The position numbers and the translations under genes are program-made. Positions 46,421 to 55,806 of a stretch of 64,000 nt of DNA are shown in pieces. How positions within the stretch are numbered: the first letter of the stretch is position 1; each line of letters opens with the position of its first letter. Below the pieces are notes generated by a model. The model had not been told where the DNA came from, ran no database searches, and saw nothing but the letters and a program-made list of their open reading frames with translations. This DNA comes from Tribonema minus (Eukaryota > Sar > Xanthophyceae > Tribonematales > Tribonemataceae), in contig JAFCMP010000090.1 of assembly GCA_017506865.1 (NCBI GenBank), forward strand, positions 1,054,001-1,118,000. Direction: 5' to 3'.

Positions 46421-46729
46421 TGTCTGTGTGTCACCATCATCGCTGTCTGAGTCCGACTCGTTCAGTAGGTCTGCAACCTCAGCAGCCAACACAAGCCCCC
46501 TGTACTCCAGCTTTCCATCACTGTTGCGCTCCAGCAGCATGTGGTGCTCGTCCGCAAGGTATTTGACGGTGCACCCCCCGCAGAATTCATGGACGTCATT
46601 GCGTAAGCTGACGCATTCTACCAATTTTAACATTGTTGCAAGAGGAATGACACAGGTCGGTGCAGCCTTGATTACCAAGCCTGCCACAACCTTGTCCACT
46701 GCTGTTCGCTGGCCGTCAGTGAAGGTCAT
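46406..46729 (-). CDS. Hypothetical small protein with acidic tail, 107 aa
   Basis: ATG at 46727-46729; the frame is open upstream to 46795 but only with a TTG start. The product has a hydrophobic middle (VVAGLVIKAAPTCVIPLATML) and an acidic Ser/Asp-rich C-terminus (SDSDSDDGD). I do not recognise it. It has a spacer rich in TTCGAA-type words on its 5' side. Confidence 0.5.
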   Translation of the reverse strand: MTFTDGQRTAVDKVVAGLVIKAAPTCVIPLATMLKLVECVSLRNDVHEFCGGCTVKYLADEHHMLLERNSDGKLEYRGLVLAAEVADLLNESDSDSDDGDTQTAAAQ

Positions 46730-46795
46730 GTCTATGAGGGTTAGAAACACCAGGGGAGTGAATGCTGCTGCACCAGTGTGGGCAAATCGAAACAA

Positions 46796-46973
46796 TTAGT
46801 TGCCTAAAATTCGATCCGAATCTTGCTATGAATTCGATATTGCACGAATTGCCAGTGCAGTATGTTCAGGCTGCTTTCGATTTCAACATAAATGAATTCA
46901 TGGAAATTCAGATTAAAACTCCAGATTCGAACATGCATGTGGCATGGCCTGCAATCACAACCATTAGCCCATC
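46796..46973. promoter_or_regulatory. AT-rich spacer with ATTCGA words
   Basis: Contains AAATTCGAT, GAATTCGATAT, TTTCGATTT, GAATTCATGG and GATTCGAAC words within 130 nt, as in the other promoter-like spacers. Confidence 0.5.
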
Positions 46974-47198
46974 ATGGCTGAAGTTCGCCTAGAATGCGAT
47001 ACCCGTGACTTCATCAGAAAGGTTCTTGCACAGTACCCCGCCAGCATCAGTTTGAAGACTTTGATCATTGCAGGGATCTTGTCCATCAAAATGAGCAGTT
47101 ACCATCACAATCAGGTGCAAGCGTGTCCACCACAAGATAAGATGAATTGTGGTGCAATCTGTGCAAAACACTGCAAGGAGGCTCGCCCAGCAATGTGA
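46974..47198 (+). CDS. Possible small protein, 74 aa
   Basis: ATG at 46974 directly after the AT-rich spacer. The peptide (MAEVRLECDTRDFIRKVL...) has a balanced composition in its first half and a cysteine-rich second half. No homology is recognised. An antisense frame overlaps it. Low support: position only. Confidence 0.3.
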   Translation: MAEVRLECDTRDFIRKVLAQYPASISLKTLIIAGILSIKMSSYHHNQVQACPPQDKMNCGAICAKHCKEARPAM

Positions 47199-47507
47199 AT
47201 CACCGCACGCAGCTTTACGCACCAAAATGATTGTCCAATCGCATTGGGCGACAAATCAAGGCACACATGCACGACCTTGTACTGCTAAATTTCAGGAGGA
47301 GACACAAAGTCGTCGCAGAAAGCAGACAGCAAAACTTGGCGTTAGAGAATCACGCGTGTGTCTCGGGTGTGCATTTAAACTCGAAGCAGGTGCCAACATA
47401 CCAGCTGCAAGGTCAAACATCCAGCGTATTCCTGTGCCCTCCACAGCTGTGGCGTGCAGGCAGTCTTCTGGCTGTGGCGACCCAGCAGGTGCAATGTTCG
47501 GACTCGT

Positions 47508-47597
47508 TTATTCGCAGAGACCGTGCTTGAACCCAGCACTGGAATTGAAAAGGATACCTATGGAAATGCCACACCATGTGATGATCTGTAGCCGCAT
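47508..47597 (-). pseudogene. Duplicated C-terminal fragment of the 47662 membrane protein
   Basis: The minus strand encodes about 25 residues (LQIITWCGISIGILFNSSA...) alignable without gaps to LQFNWLCGICISILVISSV in the last membrane helix of the protein at 47662-48081. The matching nucleotides (TGGAAATGCCACAC / GCAAATGCCACAC) also flank it. It is a truncated tandem copy, not a full gene. Confidence 0.45.
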
Positions 47598-47661
47598 GAT
47601 GTCGACTGATTGCGACGACTGGCAATGCCGTCACCCCTGGTGGTGGCGTGGCGACCGCCTG

Positions 47662-48081
47662 TTAATGCCACTTCGCAACATTTTCACGTTCCACTTGAGC
47701 TGTATAGCCCCTCTTTGATCCCAGCATGCACACAACACTGGAAATGACAAGAATAGATATGCAAATGCCACACAGCCAGTTGAACTGCAACCCCCGTGAT
47801 GTCTCCTCACAGAATACCGCAGCAAAGCTGCACAATATCGAGGACAGTAGTAATGAGGGCATTGCAACAAGTGCCGCACACTGCCACTTCCAAGACTGTG
47901 ATCCGCAACAGGTGCTAACGTGGAAGTCTGCTCTGGATGTGGGCACCAGATGGTGCATGGCTCGAGTTATGGTCAGCAGTGAGAAGAAGAAGGACGCGAT
48001 CGAGAACATCCTTGAGTTGTCCTGCGTGGCCGCGCTAAGAGCGGACGCGCTGAGTTGAGCCATCATGGCTGCAGTCACCAT
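47662..48081 (-). CDS. Small multi-pass membrane protein, about 139 aa
   Basis: ATG at 48079-48081. A GTG 15 nt upstream is an alternative. There are three or four hydrophobic helices: residues about 2-20, 26-42, 68-90 and 103-125, with a short polar C-terminus. I recognise no family. Size and topology resemble small four-helix membrane proteins of viral inner membranes. A fragment of its last helix is repeated just downstream. Confidence 0.6.
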   Translation of the reverse strand: MVTAAMMAQLSASALSAATQDNSRMFSIASFFFSLLTITRAMHHLVPTSRADFHVSTCCGSQSWKWQCAALVAMPSLLLSSILCSFAAVFCEETSRGLQFNWLCGICISILVISSVVCMLGSKRGYTAQVERENVAKWH

Positions 48082-48265
48082 GTAGCTCAGCCCCACAGCC
48101 TCCCTAATCGCCGTCGTTCTCGCCGTCGAAGATCAGAGCCAGATGTACGAGGTAAAGACTGGGTCAGAAGCAGGAGTCACCGTGTGAGGACGCGCAACAG
48201 CATTGTTTGAGGGGCTCACCATCTCTGCGTCACTGCCGCTGATAAGATGGTTAGCCGAAACATCT

Positions 48266-48640
48266 TCACATTCCCACATGGTGGCGTTGTTGCGTCAGAG
48301 TACCGCAAGGAGCGTGCGGACCACCTTTGGTTTGCTCTGCTCTGGTGCTGGTCTGTGGCCACTGTTGTTGCTGCTCCTCCTGAGCTATTGCACTACGATG
48401 CGCTGCTGCTGCTGCTGCCTGTTCCTGTGCTGCATTTACTGCTTGTTGAAACTGGCTTAGTGGAAACAGCGTATCTTTTGGTTCAATGACCCCTTGCTGG
48501 GAGCCACGTGGCGTGATGACGTGGCTTGTGGAGAGGGATGAGAGCCGACCCTGATCCGCCGCCTCTACCACAACGCCGTGCCTCCCTCTGGAAGTGCGCC
48601 ATGACCTGAGCTGTCTTGTTTCCTCCTCCGTGTACACCAT
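48266..48640 (-). CDS. Possible Gln/Ala-rich protein, 124 aa
   Basis: ATG at 48638-48640, minus strand. The first 60 residues have normal composition (VYTEEETRQLRSW...), followed by a glutamine/alanine-rich stretch that reflects CTG runs. The opposite strand also has open frames. Support comes only from composition of the first half. Confidence 0.38.
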   Translation of the reverse strand: MVYTEEETRQLRSWRTSRGRHGVVVEAADQGRLSSLSTSHVITPRGSQQGVIEPKDTLFPLSQFQQAVNAAQEQAAAAAAHRSAIAQEEQQQQWPQTSTRAEQTKGGPHAPCGTLTQQRHHVGM

Positions 48641-49010
48641 GCTGGCTGCTGCTGCTGCTGCCTAGCTTTGAGTGCAAATGTCGCTGTCAATTTGACTGTC
48701 AATTTGACATCGAATGTGGTCCCGTCGTATCAATTCGACCGCCTGTCATTTGGACCCAAGCCCAGTGCAGCAGCGGCAGCGGCACAGGAGGGGGCTGAAA
48801 GTGGCAGCCGCTGCGCAGCAGAACTGCTACTCACATTTAAGCAGATGTAAATCAATGTGACCAAGCTCCTGACCTGCAAGCTCCTGACCTGCAAGACTTC
48901 AACAATTTGTCTCTTGTGCCTATGTTGCTTCTGCTGCTTCTGGCCTCAACTCTTGCTCAACTACACCCTATCCCTGTGCGCTCACCCACCACCAGTTGTA
49001 AGCTTTGACT

Positions 49011-50142
49011 TCAATGCAGAAGAGCTGGTAATGAAATCGGCATGAAAGCTCTCGTGGCAGTCGGTGCCACTTGCCGTGTGAGGGAGGCCTTTTCGTTCTT
49101 GCTCAAATTCCGCCACCGCAGCGTGAAAAACAAGCGATGTGTGGTTTGCACGTCAGTCGGATTGCCTGCGCCTGCGTGGATCATGTGCGTGTCATATAGC
49201 AGCGTCTTGCTGTGCGTCACTACCAAAGGCATGTGGTTGTTGGCTACGGCGCGTGTATTTTGAGATTTGGGCAACACCATTGTGCCCACGGCTTTGCGGA
49301 GGTCGACAGACACTGCGAAGCATACACTTTTCCTAGCGCCAATGTCGTGGTCGCGGTGCACAGACTGATCAGGGGCCCGAGGCTGCACTACCAGAGCTTC
49401 TATTCTCAGCAGCTCAGGCGGGCCTCCTAGGTACTGCGTCATTGTGTGCAGCAGCTCCTCTGGAAACAAAGCTCGCCACTGCTCAAGTGTGATGTCTGAG
49501 GTGTGGATCGAGTACCCTTGCCTGCCATCCTCGAAGTCGTGTTCTGTTCACAGCCGACTGAGTGGCTCGCATCGTTGCTCTCTGCAGGCCTTGCAGTACA
49601 TGACCCGACAGGCGCAGGGGAGGCGCGCAGTAGCCTTCGCGAGCGAGGGACGCAAGGTCAAGGGGTACCGCTTGTTGCATCTGTACATACCTGTCCCTCG
49701 TTGCCTGCCTGGCCCCTTCATCAGCGCCTCTGGCCTGTGCCGCTCTCTGTCGCTGCTCATGAGTGTACCTGTGCACGACGTCATTCACCATTGCAGTCGA
49801 GTGCAAAGCTCTGATGTGTACAGGTGCCAGCACACGCGCGCACACCACCTCCCTGCTTGTCATTGTGGGCTTCCATCTGGAGTACCCTTCCTGCACCTGT
49901 GCTAGGGTCAGCCCCCTTCTCGCTACCAGCTGACGGTACACGATCCATGGGTTAGGGCTGATACATCTAGCCGGCTTGCCTGGCTTGCGCCGCGTCCTGA
50001 AACACTTTGGGGACATGCAGTTGGGCATTGCATACACTTCGATCGTATGCAACACTTTTTCCTCTTCAAATGTCTCACCTGACGCGCGGCATGAATGCGT
50101 AAACCAGCGGCAATGTGCATGTGCATTTTTATTACTGGTCAT
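49011..50142 (-). CDS. 2-oxoglutarate/Fe(II) dioxygenase-like protein, two exons
   Basis: Exon 1 is 49691-50142 (or from ATG 50026-50028); exon 2 is 49011-49521. Splicing at GTATGT/GGCAG joins the frames in phase 2 and gives 320 aa (or 282). Exon 2 encodes the catalytic core: VHRDHD gives the H-x-D iron ligands, THMIHAG the distal histidine, and RLFFTLRW the arginine for 2-oxoglutarate, as in phytanoyl-CoA-type oxygenases. Exon 1 is a basic, helical region with CMSPKC near its start and SPNPWIVYRQL; it could bind nucleic acid. Substrate unknown. If the intron is wrong, the core would start at the internal ATG before TQYLGG. Confidence 0.65.
49522..49690 (-). other. Spliceosomal-type intron of the dioxygenase gene (169 nt)
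   Basis: Donor GACAG|GTATGTAC and acceptor GGATGGCAG|G on the minus strand. The two reading frames on either side overlap but differ by one; in the downstream frame a TGA lies just upstream of the overlap, and this splice connects the two frames. Confidence 0.5.
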
Positions 50143-50260
50143 CAGTCCAATCTTTGCCGTTGACAGCACATACCTGTATGTTCAACTTAAAATTTGTGAT
50201 TTTGAACTGCAAAATAAATATTGTCACAGTCCAAAGCAGCGCTCACAATCACATCATACA

Positions 50261-53155
50261 ATGCGTCGCGCGCACAGCGCGCTACAGGTGCATGGGTTTC
50301 GACAGTGGATTCTGTGGGGCTACATTGCTTCATTTCCTCTACCATGGCTCATCCTCGCGATTCCTCCACCCGTTTTGCTGATTGCAGCATGGGCCACATT
50401 GACTACAGCAATGGACGTGACAATGTCGCATACACCGGCGGTGATCATGCCCATGTCTAAATTGACACCAACTCTGAAAATGAGAAGGGCGTCAGCGATC
50501 TTCGCATTGCGTATCGGCCGCAGAAAGAGACTGAAAAAATGCAACCATCATGAGCACCAATATATGACAAGCCACCATCACAAGCACAAGTGTACAACGA
50601 GCCACCAGCACGCGCACAAATGTACAACAAGCCACCAGCATGAGCACATATGTACAGCGAGCCACCAGCACGAGCACAAATGTACAGCGAGCCACCAGCA
50701 CGAGCACAAAGAAACCGGCCACCATCACGAGCACAAATGTACAGCGAGCCACCATCACGAGCACAAAGAACCCAGCCACCATCACGAGCACAACTGTACG
50801 ACTACGTCTACCCACCAGCACAGTGTGTGTGCATCAACCACCTATGCATCGGTTCGCGCAAGGGGAGGTAGTGGTTGGATGTTGAGGTGTTTAGTGCTTG
50901 CCACACTGGTCAGCTTCGCTTCTGCAAATGGTGGTGGTGAAGTTGAGGGTGGGACGGTGTTGACGGTTACTGTTGGCACAGTAGTTTCAATTGTTTCCAC
51001 GTTGGTAGGTAGCTTGAAACCGCAACGATCTCAAGCATGCCAAACGATGCAAGGCAGCACGATAAACCCTTCATGTGAAGATGACACAAGTCAACGCCCA
51101 ATGCCGGAGCAAGAGGCTCAAGACATGGCAGCACCACACGCAGCGCATACCAGTCGCAAACGCAAGCGAGTGGGACAAGGTAGTGTAAAAGACGCCAACT
51201 CAAATACCATACAGGTCGTCAAGCTTCCAGGTCTCAAAGTGTGCGCGGCACCGGGGTGTCTGAAACCCACCAAGTGCAAGTGGTGCGAAGATCATAAGAT
51301 CCACAAAACGTGTCGTGAGCCGGGGTGTGAGAGACAGCACCCTGTATACAATTACACTGGTACTGGCGGACAGTGGTGCAGCACTCACAAGAAGGACGGT
51401 ATGGAGAACGTCAGGGACAGGAGGTGCGCCTGTGGCACAGCTCGACCCAGCTTTGGCTTTCCAGACGACGAGCGCGCCTCCTGCTGCGCCAAGTGCAAGG
51501 AAGATGGCATGGTGAACATTAACAGCCCCAAGTGTGCCTGCGGCAAATCTCAGCCCACTTTCGGATTGCCAGGCGACAAGCGCGCCACGCGATGTTCCAA
51601 GTGCAAGGAGGGCGCCATGGTGGACCTAAAGCATCATTTGTGCATCTGTGGCAAAGCTCGTCCCAACTTTGGCTTTCCGGACGACGAGCGCGCCATGCGT
51701 TGCGTTGACTGCAAGGAAGGAGGGATGGTCAACATCACCTGTCGAAGGTGCAACTGCGGCGAGTCACAACCCCATTTTGGGCACGTGGACGACGAGCGCC
51801 CCACTCATTGCGGCAAGTGTAAGGAGGAAGGAATGATTAACATTACCAGCCGGCGCTGTGTCTGCGGCAAGCATCAACCCGTCTTTGGATTTGCTGATGA
51901 CAAGCGTGCCACGTGTTGCTCCAAGTGCAAGGAGGACGGCATGGTTAACATCATGAGCCGGAGGTGCGTGTGTGGCAAGTCAACGGGATGCGCCTTTGGG
52001 TTCCTGGACGACCCGTACGCCACATGCTGCTCCAAGTGCAAGGAGGAAGGGATGATTAATATCACCAGCCGGCGGTGTGTCTGCGGCGAGGTCCAGCCAT
52101 CCTTCGGTTTTCTTGACGATGAGCGCGCCACCTGTTGCGCCAAGTGCAAGGAGGACGGTATGGTCAACATTAGGAGTCGGATGTGTGCCTGCGGTGAGGC
52201 CCAACCATCCTTTGGCTTTCCGGACGACGCACGCCCCACGTGCTGCGCTGGCTGCAGGGAGGAAGGCATGGTGGACATCAGGAGCCATCGGTGCGTGTGC
52301 GCTAAGTCTACGGGACCCCAATTCGGTTTCCCAGACGACGAGCGCCCCACCTGCTGCGCCAAGTGCAAGGAGGAGGGAATGGTGGACATTAAGTGCAAGA
52401 GGTGTGTCTGCGGCGAGGTTCGACCATCTTTTGGCTTGCCTGGGGACGAATGCGCCACACGCTGTGCCCAGTGCAAGCAAGATGGCATGGTCAACATCAA
52501 CTGTCAGTGGTGCCTTTGCGGCAAGTCACAACCCAGCTGCGGCTTTTGGGGCGACGAGCGCCCCACTCGCTGCGGCAAGTGCAAGGAGGATGGCATGACG
52601 GACATCATCAACAAGAGGTGCCCCCATGGCAGGCGGAATTGCCGCGGCGACGTGTGTCACGTCAACAATATCGGCAGCCGTTCGTATGAGGAAATGTTCC
52701 CGAGTGCGACAGCGTTCATCGTGTGGACAGGCAGCGACGTCATCGATGACTACATCAAAGCCATCGCACACCGTCTGACCCTCGGAGACGTCATAGTGTG
52801 CCCCGATTTGCTGGTAGGCGCCAAAGTGTATGAGTACGACGGGTGGCGTTATCACATGGAGAAGGAAGAGGGCGATGGCATCAAGACAGCAGCACTCGTT
52901 AACGCGGGCTACACGGTTCTTCGCACGCGTGACCGGCTGCCCCCCGTGGCCAGGGCCACTAATTTGGAAGTTGATTCCAGATGTGGTGTGAAGTCCATCT
53001 CCCAGAATGTGGCTCAGGCATTGGGAGTAGATGACGTCGAGTGGCCAAACTTGTGGCGTCGCGCCGACAGTCTGGCACGTCGAGCGATTCTCGCTCTTTC
53101 ACAGCGCTACGCACAGACAACGCAGCGGTCAATGGATGACTGGCTCATGCTGTGA
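50261..53155 (+). CDS. EsV-1-7-like repeat protein with C-terminal restriction-like nuclease, 964 aa
   Basis: ATG 50261 opens a protein with, in order: a hydrophobic helix (about 13-50), a His/Cys-rich region of nine-residue-like repeats (SHQHEHKCT, about 90-185), and a second hydrophobic segment with a signal-like MLRCLVLATLVSFASANG (about 207-250). A basic linker follows, then 11 repeats of about 36 residues (CxCGxxQPSFGF...CCxKCKEDGMVNI). These are EsV-1-7-type cysteine repeats, known from Ectocarpus virus EsV-1 and brown algal IMMEDIATE UPRIGHT. The last 170 residues resemble a Vsr/restriction-like domain (VYEYDGWRYH...D...K...GYTVLRTRDRLPP). The part before 50879 may be a separate unit. 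Confidence 0.8.
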   Translation: MRRAHSALQVHGFRQWILWGYIASFPLPWLILAIPPPVLLIAAWATLTTAMDVTMSHTPAVIMPMSKLTPTLKMRRASAIFALRIGRRKRLKKCNHHEHQYMTSHHHKHKCTTSHQHAHKCTTSHQHEHICTASHQHEHKCTASHQHEHKETGHHHEHKCTASHHHEHKEPSHHHEHNCTTTSTHQHSVCASTTYASVRARGGSGWMLRCLVLATLVSFASANGGGEVEGGTVLTVTVGTVVSIVSTLVGSLKPQRSQACQTMQGSTINPSCEDDTSQRPMPEQEAQDMAAPHAAHTSRKRKRVGQGSVKDANSNTIQVVKLPGLKVCAAPGCLKPTKCKWCEDHKIHKTCREPGCERQHPVYNYTGTGGQWCSTHKKDGMENVRDRRCACGTARPSFGFPDDERASCCAKCKEDGMVNINSPKCACGKSQPTFGLPGDKRATRCSKCKEGAMVDLKHHLCICGKARPNFGFPDDERAMRCVDCKEGGMVNITCRRCNCGESQPHFGHVDDERPTHCGKCKEEGMINITSRRCVCGKHQPVFGFADDKRATCCSKCKEDGMVNIMSRRCVCGKSTGCAFGFLDDPYATCCSKCKEEGMINITSRRCVCGEVQPSFGFLDDERATCCAKCKEDGMVNIRSRMCACGEAQPSFGFPDDARPTCCAGCREEGMVDIRSHRCVCAKSTGPQFGFPDDERPTCCAKCKEEGMVDIKCKRCVCGEVRPSFGLPGDECATRCAQCKQDGMVNINCQWCLCGKSQPSCGFWGDERPTRCGKCKEDGMTDIINKRCPHGRRNCRGDVCHVNNIGSRSYEEMFPSATAFIVWTGSDVIDDYIKAIAHRLTLGDVIVCPDLLVGAKVYEYDGWRYHMEKEEGDGIKTAALVNAGYTVLRTRDRLPPVARATNLEVDSRCGVKSISQNVAQALGVDDVEWPNLWRRADSLARRAILALSQRYAQTTQRSMDDWLML
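50540..50830 (+). repeat. 27-bp His-codon tandem repeats
   Basis: About ten imperfect 27-30-bp units (AGCCACCAGCACGAGCACAA type) inside the previous gene encode SHQHEHKC-like peptides. Both perfect and diverged copies are present, indicating repeated expansion. Confidence 0.85.
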
Positions 53156-53269
53156 CTTAGTCTCGCATAGCAGCTTCTCGGGTGTCATCTCTCTCAACCA
53201 ACCACTGTGTCCTGCATCGCGCAACTCGTGTTTTGCGTGTACATTAGAGGTCTGCCGATTGCACCAGAC

Positions 53270-53551
53270 ATGGCCGACCTCGTGGCTGTATGCTGTGAAT
53301 GTCACTCCTCAATTAAGTGTCAATATCACTTTGTGTTGTCACAAACACGCTGCGCCAAGTGCAAGACTGGTGGCATGATCAACATCAGGCAGCAACGGTG
53401 CCATTGCGGTCGCACTAGCCCTCTGATATGGCTTCGCCAACTACGTTCACCTGCTGCATGGGATTTCCGTTGTCATACTTCGTCAGCCGAATGTGGTCAA
53501 TGTGCTCAGTCATCACAATCCCCAGAAATTCATCTGTACATGGAGTCATAA
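53270..53551 (+). pseudogene. Degenerate EsV-1-7-like repeat fragment
   Basis: A 93-codon frame 115 nt downstream of the long repeat gene contains a single full repeat (TRCAKCKTGGMINI then RCHCGRTSP) at 53341-53430. The rest is unrelated in composition. I read it as an eroded duplicate, though a small expressed protein cannot be excluded. Confidence 0.5.
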
Positions 53552-53913
53552 ATTGCGCAGGCTTGACTGTGCAGTGCCGGTCGTCGTGCCCATAGTGTGC
53601 ATGGATCATGACTATTCGCATAATATCACTTGTTATCACTAGGGGTTGCAATATTATGCTACTGACCAAATTTTGATTTCATTACACAAGAAATTCTTGA
53701 CATGATATAAGAATTTGTTAAGCTTGCCAAAGTTCGATTTCGATCCAAACACAAATTCACATTATTTTACAGGGATTCGCGCACCAAGGTGCAGAAATTC
53801 GATTGCAGGACTGGAATTCGCACAATTAAACAAGATTCGTGCACTGAATCGCAGCGCACTGAAAAAATATGCCCTGTCTCACATACCAGACTTCCATTCA
53901 CTCCGCCAGTGCC
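53552..53913. promoter_or_regulatory. AT-rich spacer with TTCGAT/ATTCG words
   Basis: No gene. From 53660 to 53860 there are repeated words: GTTCGATTTCGATCC, GATTCGCGC, AAATTCGATTGC, GGAATTCGCAC, AGATTCGTGC, roughly every 30-40 nt. Confidence 0.5.
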
Positions 53914-55356
53914 ATGCCGCGCAAGAAGGCACGCCCCGCTGCCCCCGCACCGCTAGTGCCTCATGAAGTGAGTGAGGTCATGGACTGGCTCGGCACAGAC
54001 CACCTGGCGCCGTGCTTCATGGTCAGCCATGCGTGGCAGGGTGAACTCGTGCACAGGCACCCCGAGCTCAAGAAGCTGAACAAGCTCAACACTTACCAGA
54101 GGAACACATGGCATCACCTGCGCGGTTTCCGACTCACCAATGTGATTGCAGCAGTGCAACGCCAGTGTGTGCTCTGCCACGAACGCTGGCAAGGCGGGAT
54201 CAACCATGCGTTCGGCATACCTGCACACCCGAAGTGCGTGCGGGCGCAGCTCATCTTGAGCGTGCCATGCGACGTTCCTACAGCCTACGCATACCAGAAC
54301 CTTCCTTACCAGAGCATTTCAGGCTGGACTTACAACGCAGGTGAGTTCTCTTGCGACGGTTTCTGGCACGTCCCGCACCCAGCCATTCCACGAGAGTGGA
54401 CCATTGTCGGCGCTATGGAAGACAAGGCAGATGAGATATGTGCGTTCAAAGCTGAGGAAGAGCGCCGCAGGGCTGAGGCAGAGCAACGTCGCATTGAAGC
54501 TGCTCAGGTCCGTGCAGCAGAAGCCAAGGTGCGAGCTCAGGAGCGGGAAAAGAAATGGCGCAGTGACATTGCTGCCGAGGCTGAGCAGCAGCAAACGCCG
54601 TTCCGAAGCTGGTCAGCTTTGCAACAAGCCTTACGTAATGCACCACATGTAGAGGGTACAGTACTGCGCGACAGTGCACAGGAGACTGTGAGAAGGGCAG
54701 CACTGGTGTTGCAGGAGGCGTCTCACATTCCTGGCGACTTGCTGCAGCAAGCCTTTGTGGGGTTTGATGCTCAGCGTGTCTCGCTGTTCCGCAATTACGG
54801 CCATCGCGTCCGTCGACAGCTGTGGAGTCAAGCATTTGCTCCAGCTGAGTTTTCTAGCCTTGAGACATGGTCAAAGGTGCCCAAAGTTGTTGAAGATGAG
54901 TGCGCGGTACTCTTTGTCAGAGCCGAAGAGCGCGGCATAAATGGTGCAGCATTGTGCACTCGAGTACAAGAGCGCAACTTGACAGTGTTTGTCCCCACGA
55001 TGGTCGATGCATGTCGCACTGCAACTGACATTAGCTCTTTCAACGAGGTGTTTGAGTTGCTGGACATCTTGCCAAGGTGCTCTGAGCTGGCAAAACGCCT
55101 GGTCCAACACACTAGACTCAAGGATGCAGTCCGTAGCTACCGCAGCGCATTGGGCATCTCTAGCAATGCATACAATGTGTGGGGATTTCGTTGCTTCACA
55201 GTGCCAGAGGGCGTTGACCCCGCTCCATTTCTCCACATCAAGAAAAAGGGCAACAACGAGCGAGCATGCCATTGCGGCAACACCGCGGCGCTGGAGTGCA
55301 ACAGCAACATGTGCGGACGATGCTGCACGGGACAGGGGTGCCCTCGTCATACATGA
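53914..55356 (+). CDS. F-box-like/CCHC zinc protein, paralogue 3 (480 aa)
   Basis: ATG 53914 (MPRKKARP...). The N-terminal half follows the paralogues at 31760 and 34336: F-box-like helices (EVSEVMDWLG...), then CVLCHERWQG and IPAHPKC, the same C-x2-C...H-x2-C site, and a strongly charged helix (about 180-240). The C-terminus differs, ending in a cysteine-rich knot (CHCGNTAALECNSNMCGRCC) absent from the other two. Likely a ubiquitin-ligase adaptor; inference from pattern only. Confidence 0.78.
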   Translation: MPRKKARPAAPAPLVPHEVSEVMDWLGTDHLAPCFMVSHAWQGELVHRHPELKKLNKLNTYQRNTWHHLRGFRLTNVIAAVQRQCVLCHERWQGGINHAFGIPAHPKCVRAQLILSVPCDVPTAYAYQNLPYQSISGWTYNAGEFSCDGFWHVPHPAIPREWTIVGAMEDKADEICAFKAEEERRRAEAEQRRIEAAQVRAAEAKVRAQEREKKWRSDIAAEAEQQQTPFRSWSALQQALRNAPHVEGTVLRDSAQETVRRAALVLQEASHIPGDLLQQAFVGFDAQRVSLFRNYGHRVRRQLWSQAFAPAEFSSLETWSKVPKVVEDECAVLFVRAEERGINGAALCTRVQERNLTVFVPTMVDACRTATDISSFNEVFELLDILPRCSELAKRLVQHTRLKDAVRSYRSALGISSNAYNVWGFRCFTVPEGVDPAPFLHIKKKGNNERACHCGNTAALECNSNMCGRCCTGQGCPRHT

Positions 55357-55439
55357 GCATCAGCAGGCGCCGTTTTCGATAGTATACACTGAATGACCAC
55401 ACAAAAAGCAATTAGCACGTGTGTCTGCATCGTCTAATT

Positions 55440-55740
55440 GATGTGCAGAGTGTATGACTCACTGCAATATATCTGCGGCTTTATGAAATGGGGCACTGTC
55501 AGTCCAAGCAAACGCACAACCAGAAAACTGTGTTGCTGCGTTTTGAGCTGACGAGGCCTATCATTCTGCATTGCGTGGAAACTACTGTAGCGGACAGGCA
55601 GGCGACTTGTACCATAGATTTCTGGCCAAGACAACAAAGCTGGTGACCTTGCAGGTTGACAAGGGTTCAGACATTACTGCCATGACCAGCTTCAACAACA
55701 GAACGTGGGAAACACACCAACTACTGGCTTTTCGATGGAG
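55440..55740 (+). pseudogene. Frameshifted upstream copy of the 55807 gene
   Basis: About 300 nt align at high identity with 55800-56100. The region TGTAGCGGACAGGCAGGCGAC here is one nucleotide shorter than its counterpart, which shifts the frame, so only the first half could be translated. It is the broken member of a tandem duplication. Confidence 0.75.
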
Positions 55741-55806
55741 TTGACTTAATGATCACGTTTTCCCAAGACATACCCAGCATGTTTGTTGTTATTGTTGCAA
55801 TTTGTG

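Noticed and set aside
47149-47718. 189-codon plus-strand frame.
   Set aside because: Antisense to a recognisable membrane-helix duplicate and to part of the gene at 47662; cysteine/arginine-rich composition is typical of a shadow.
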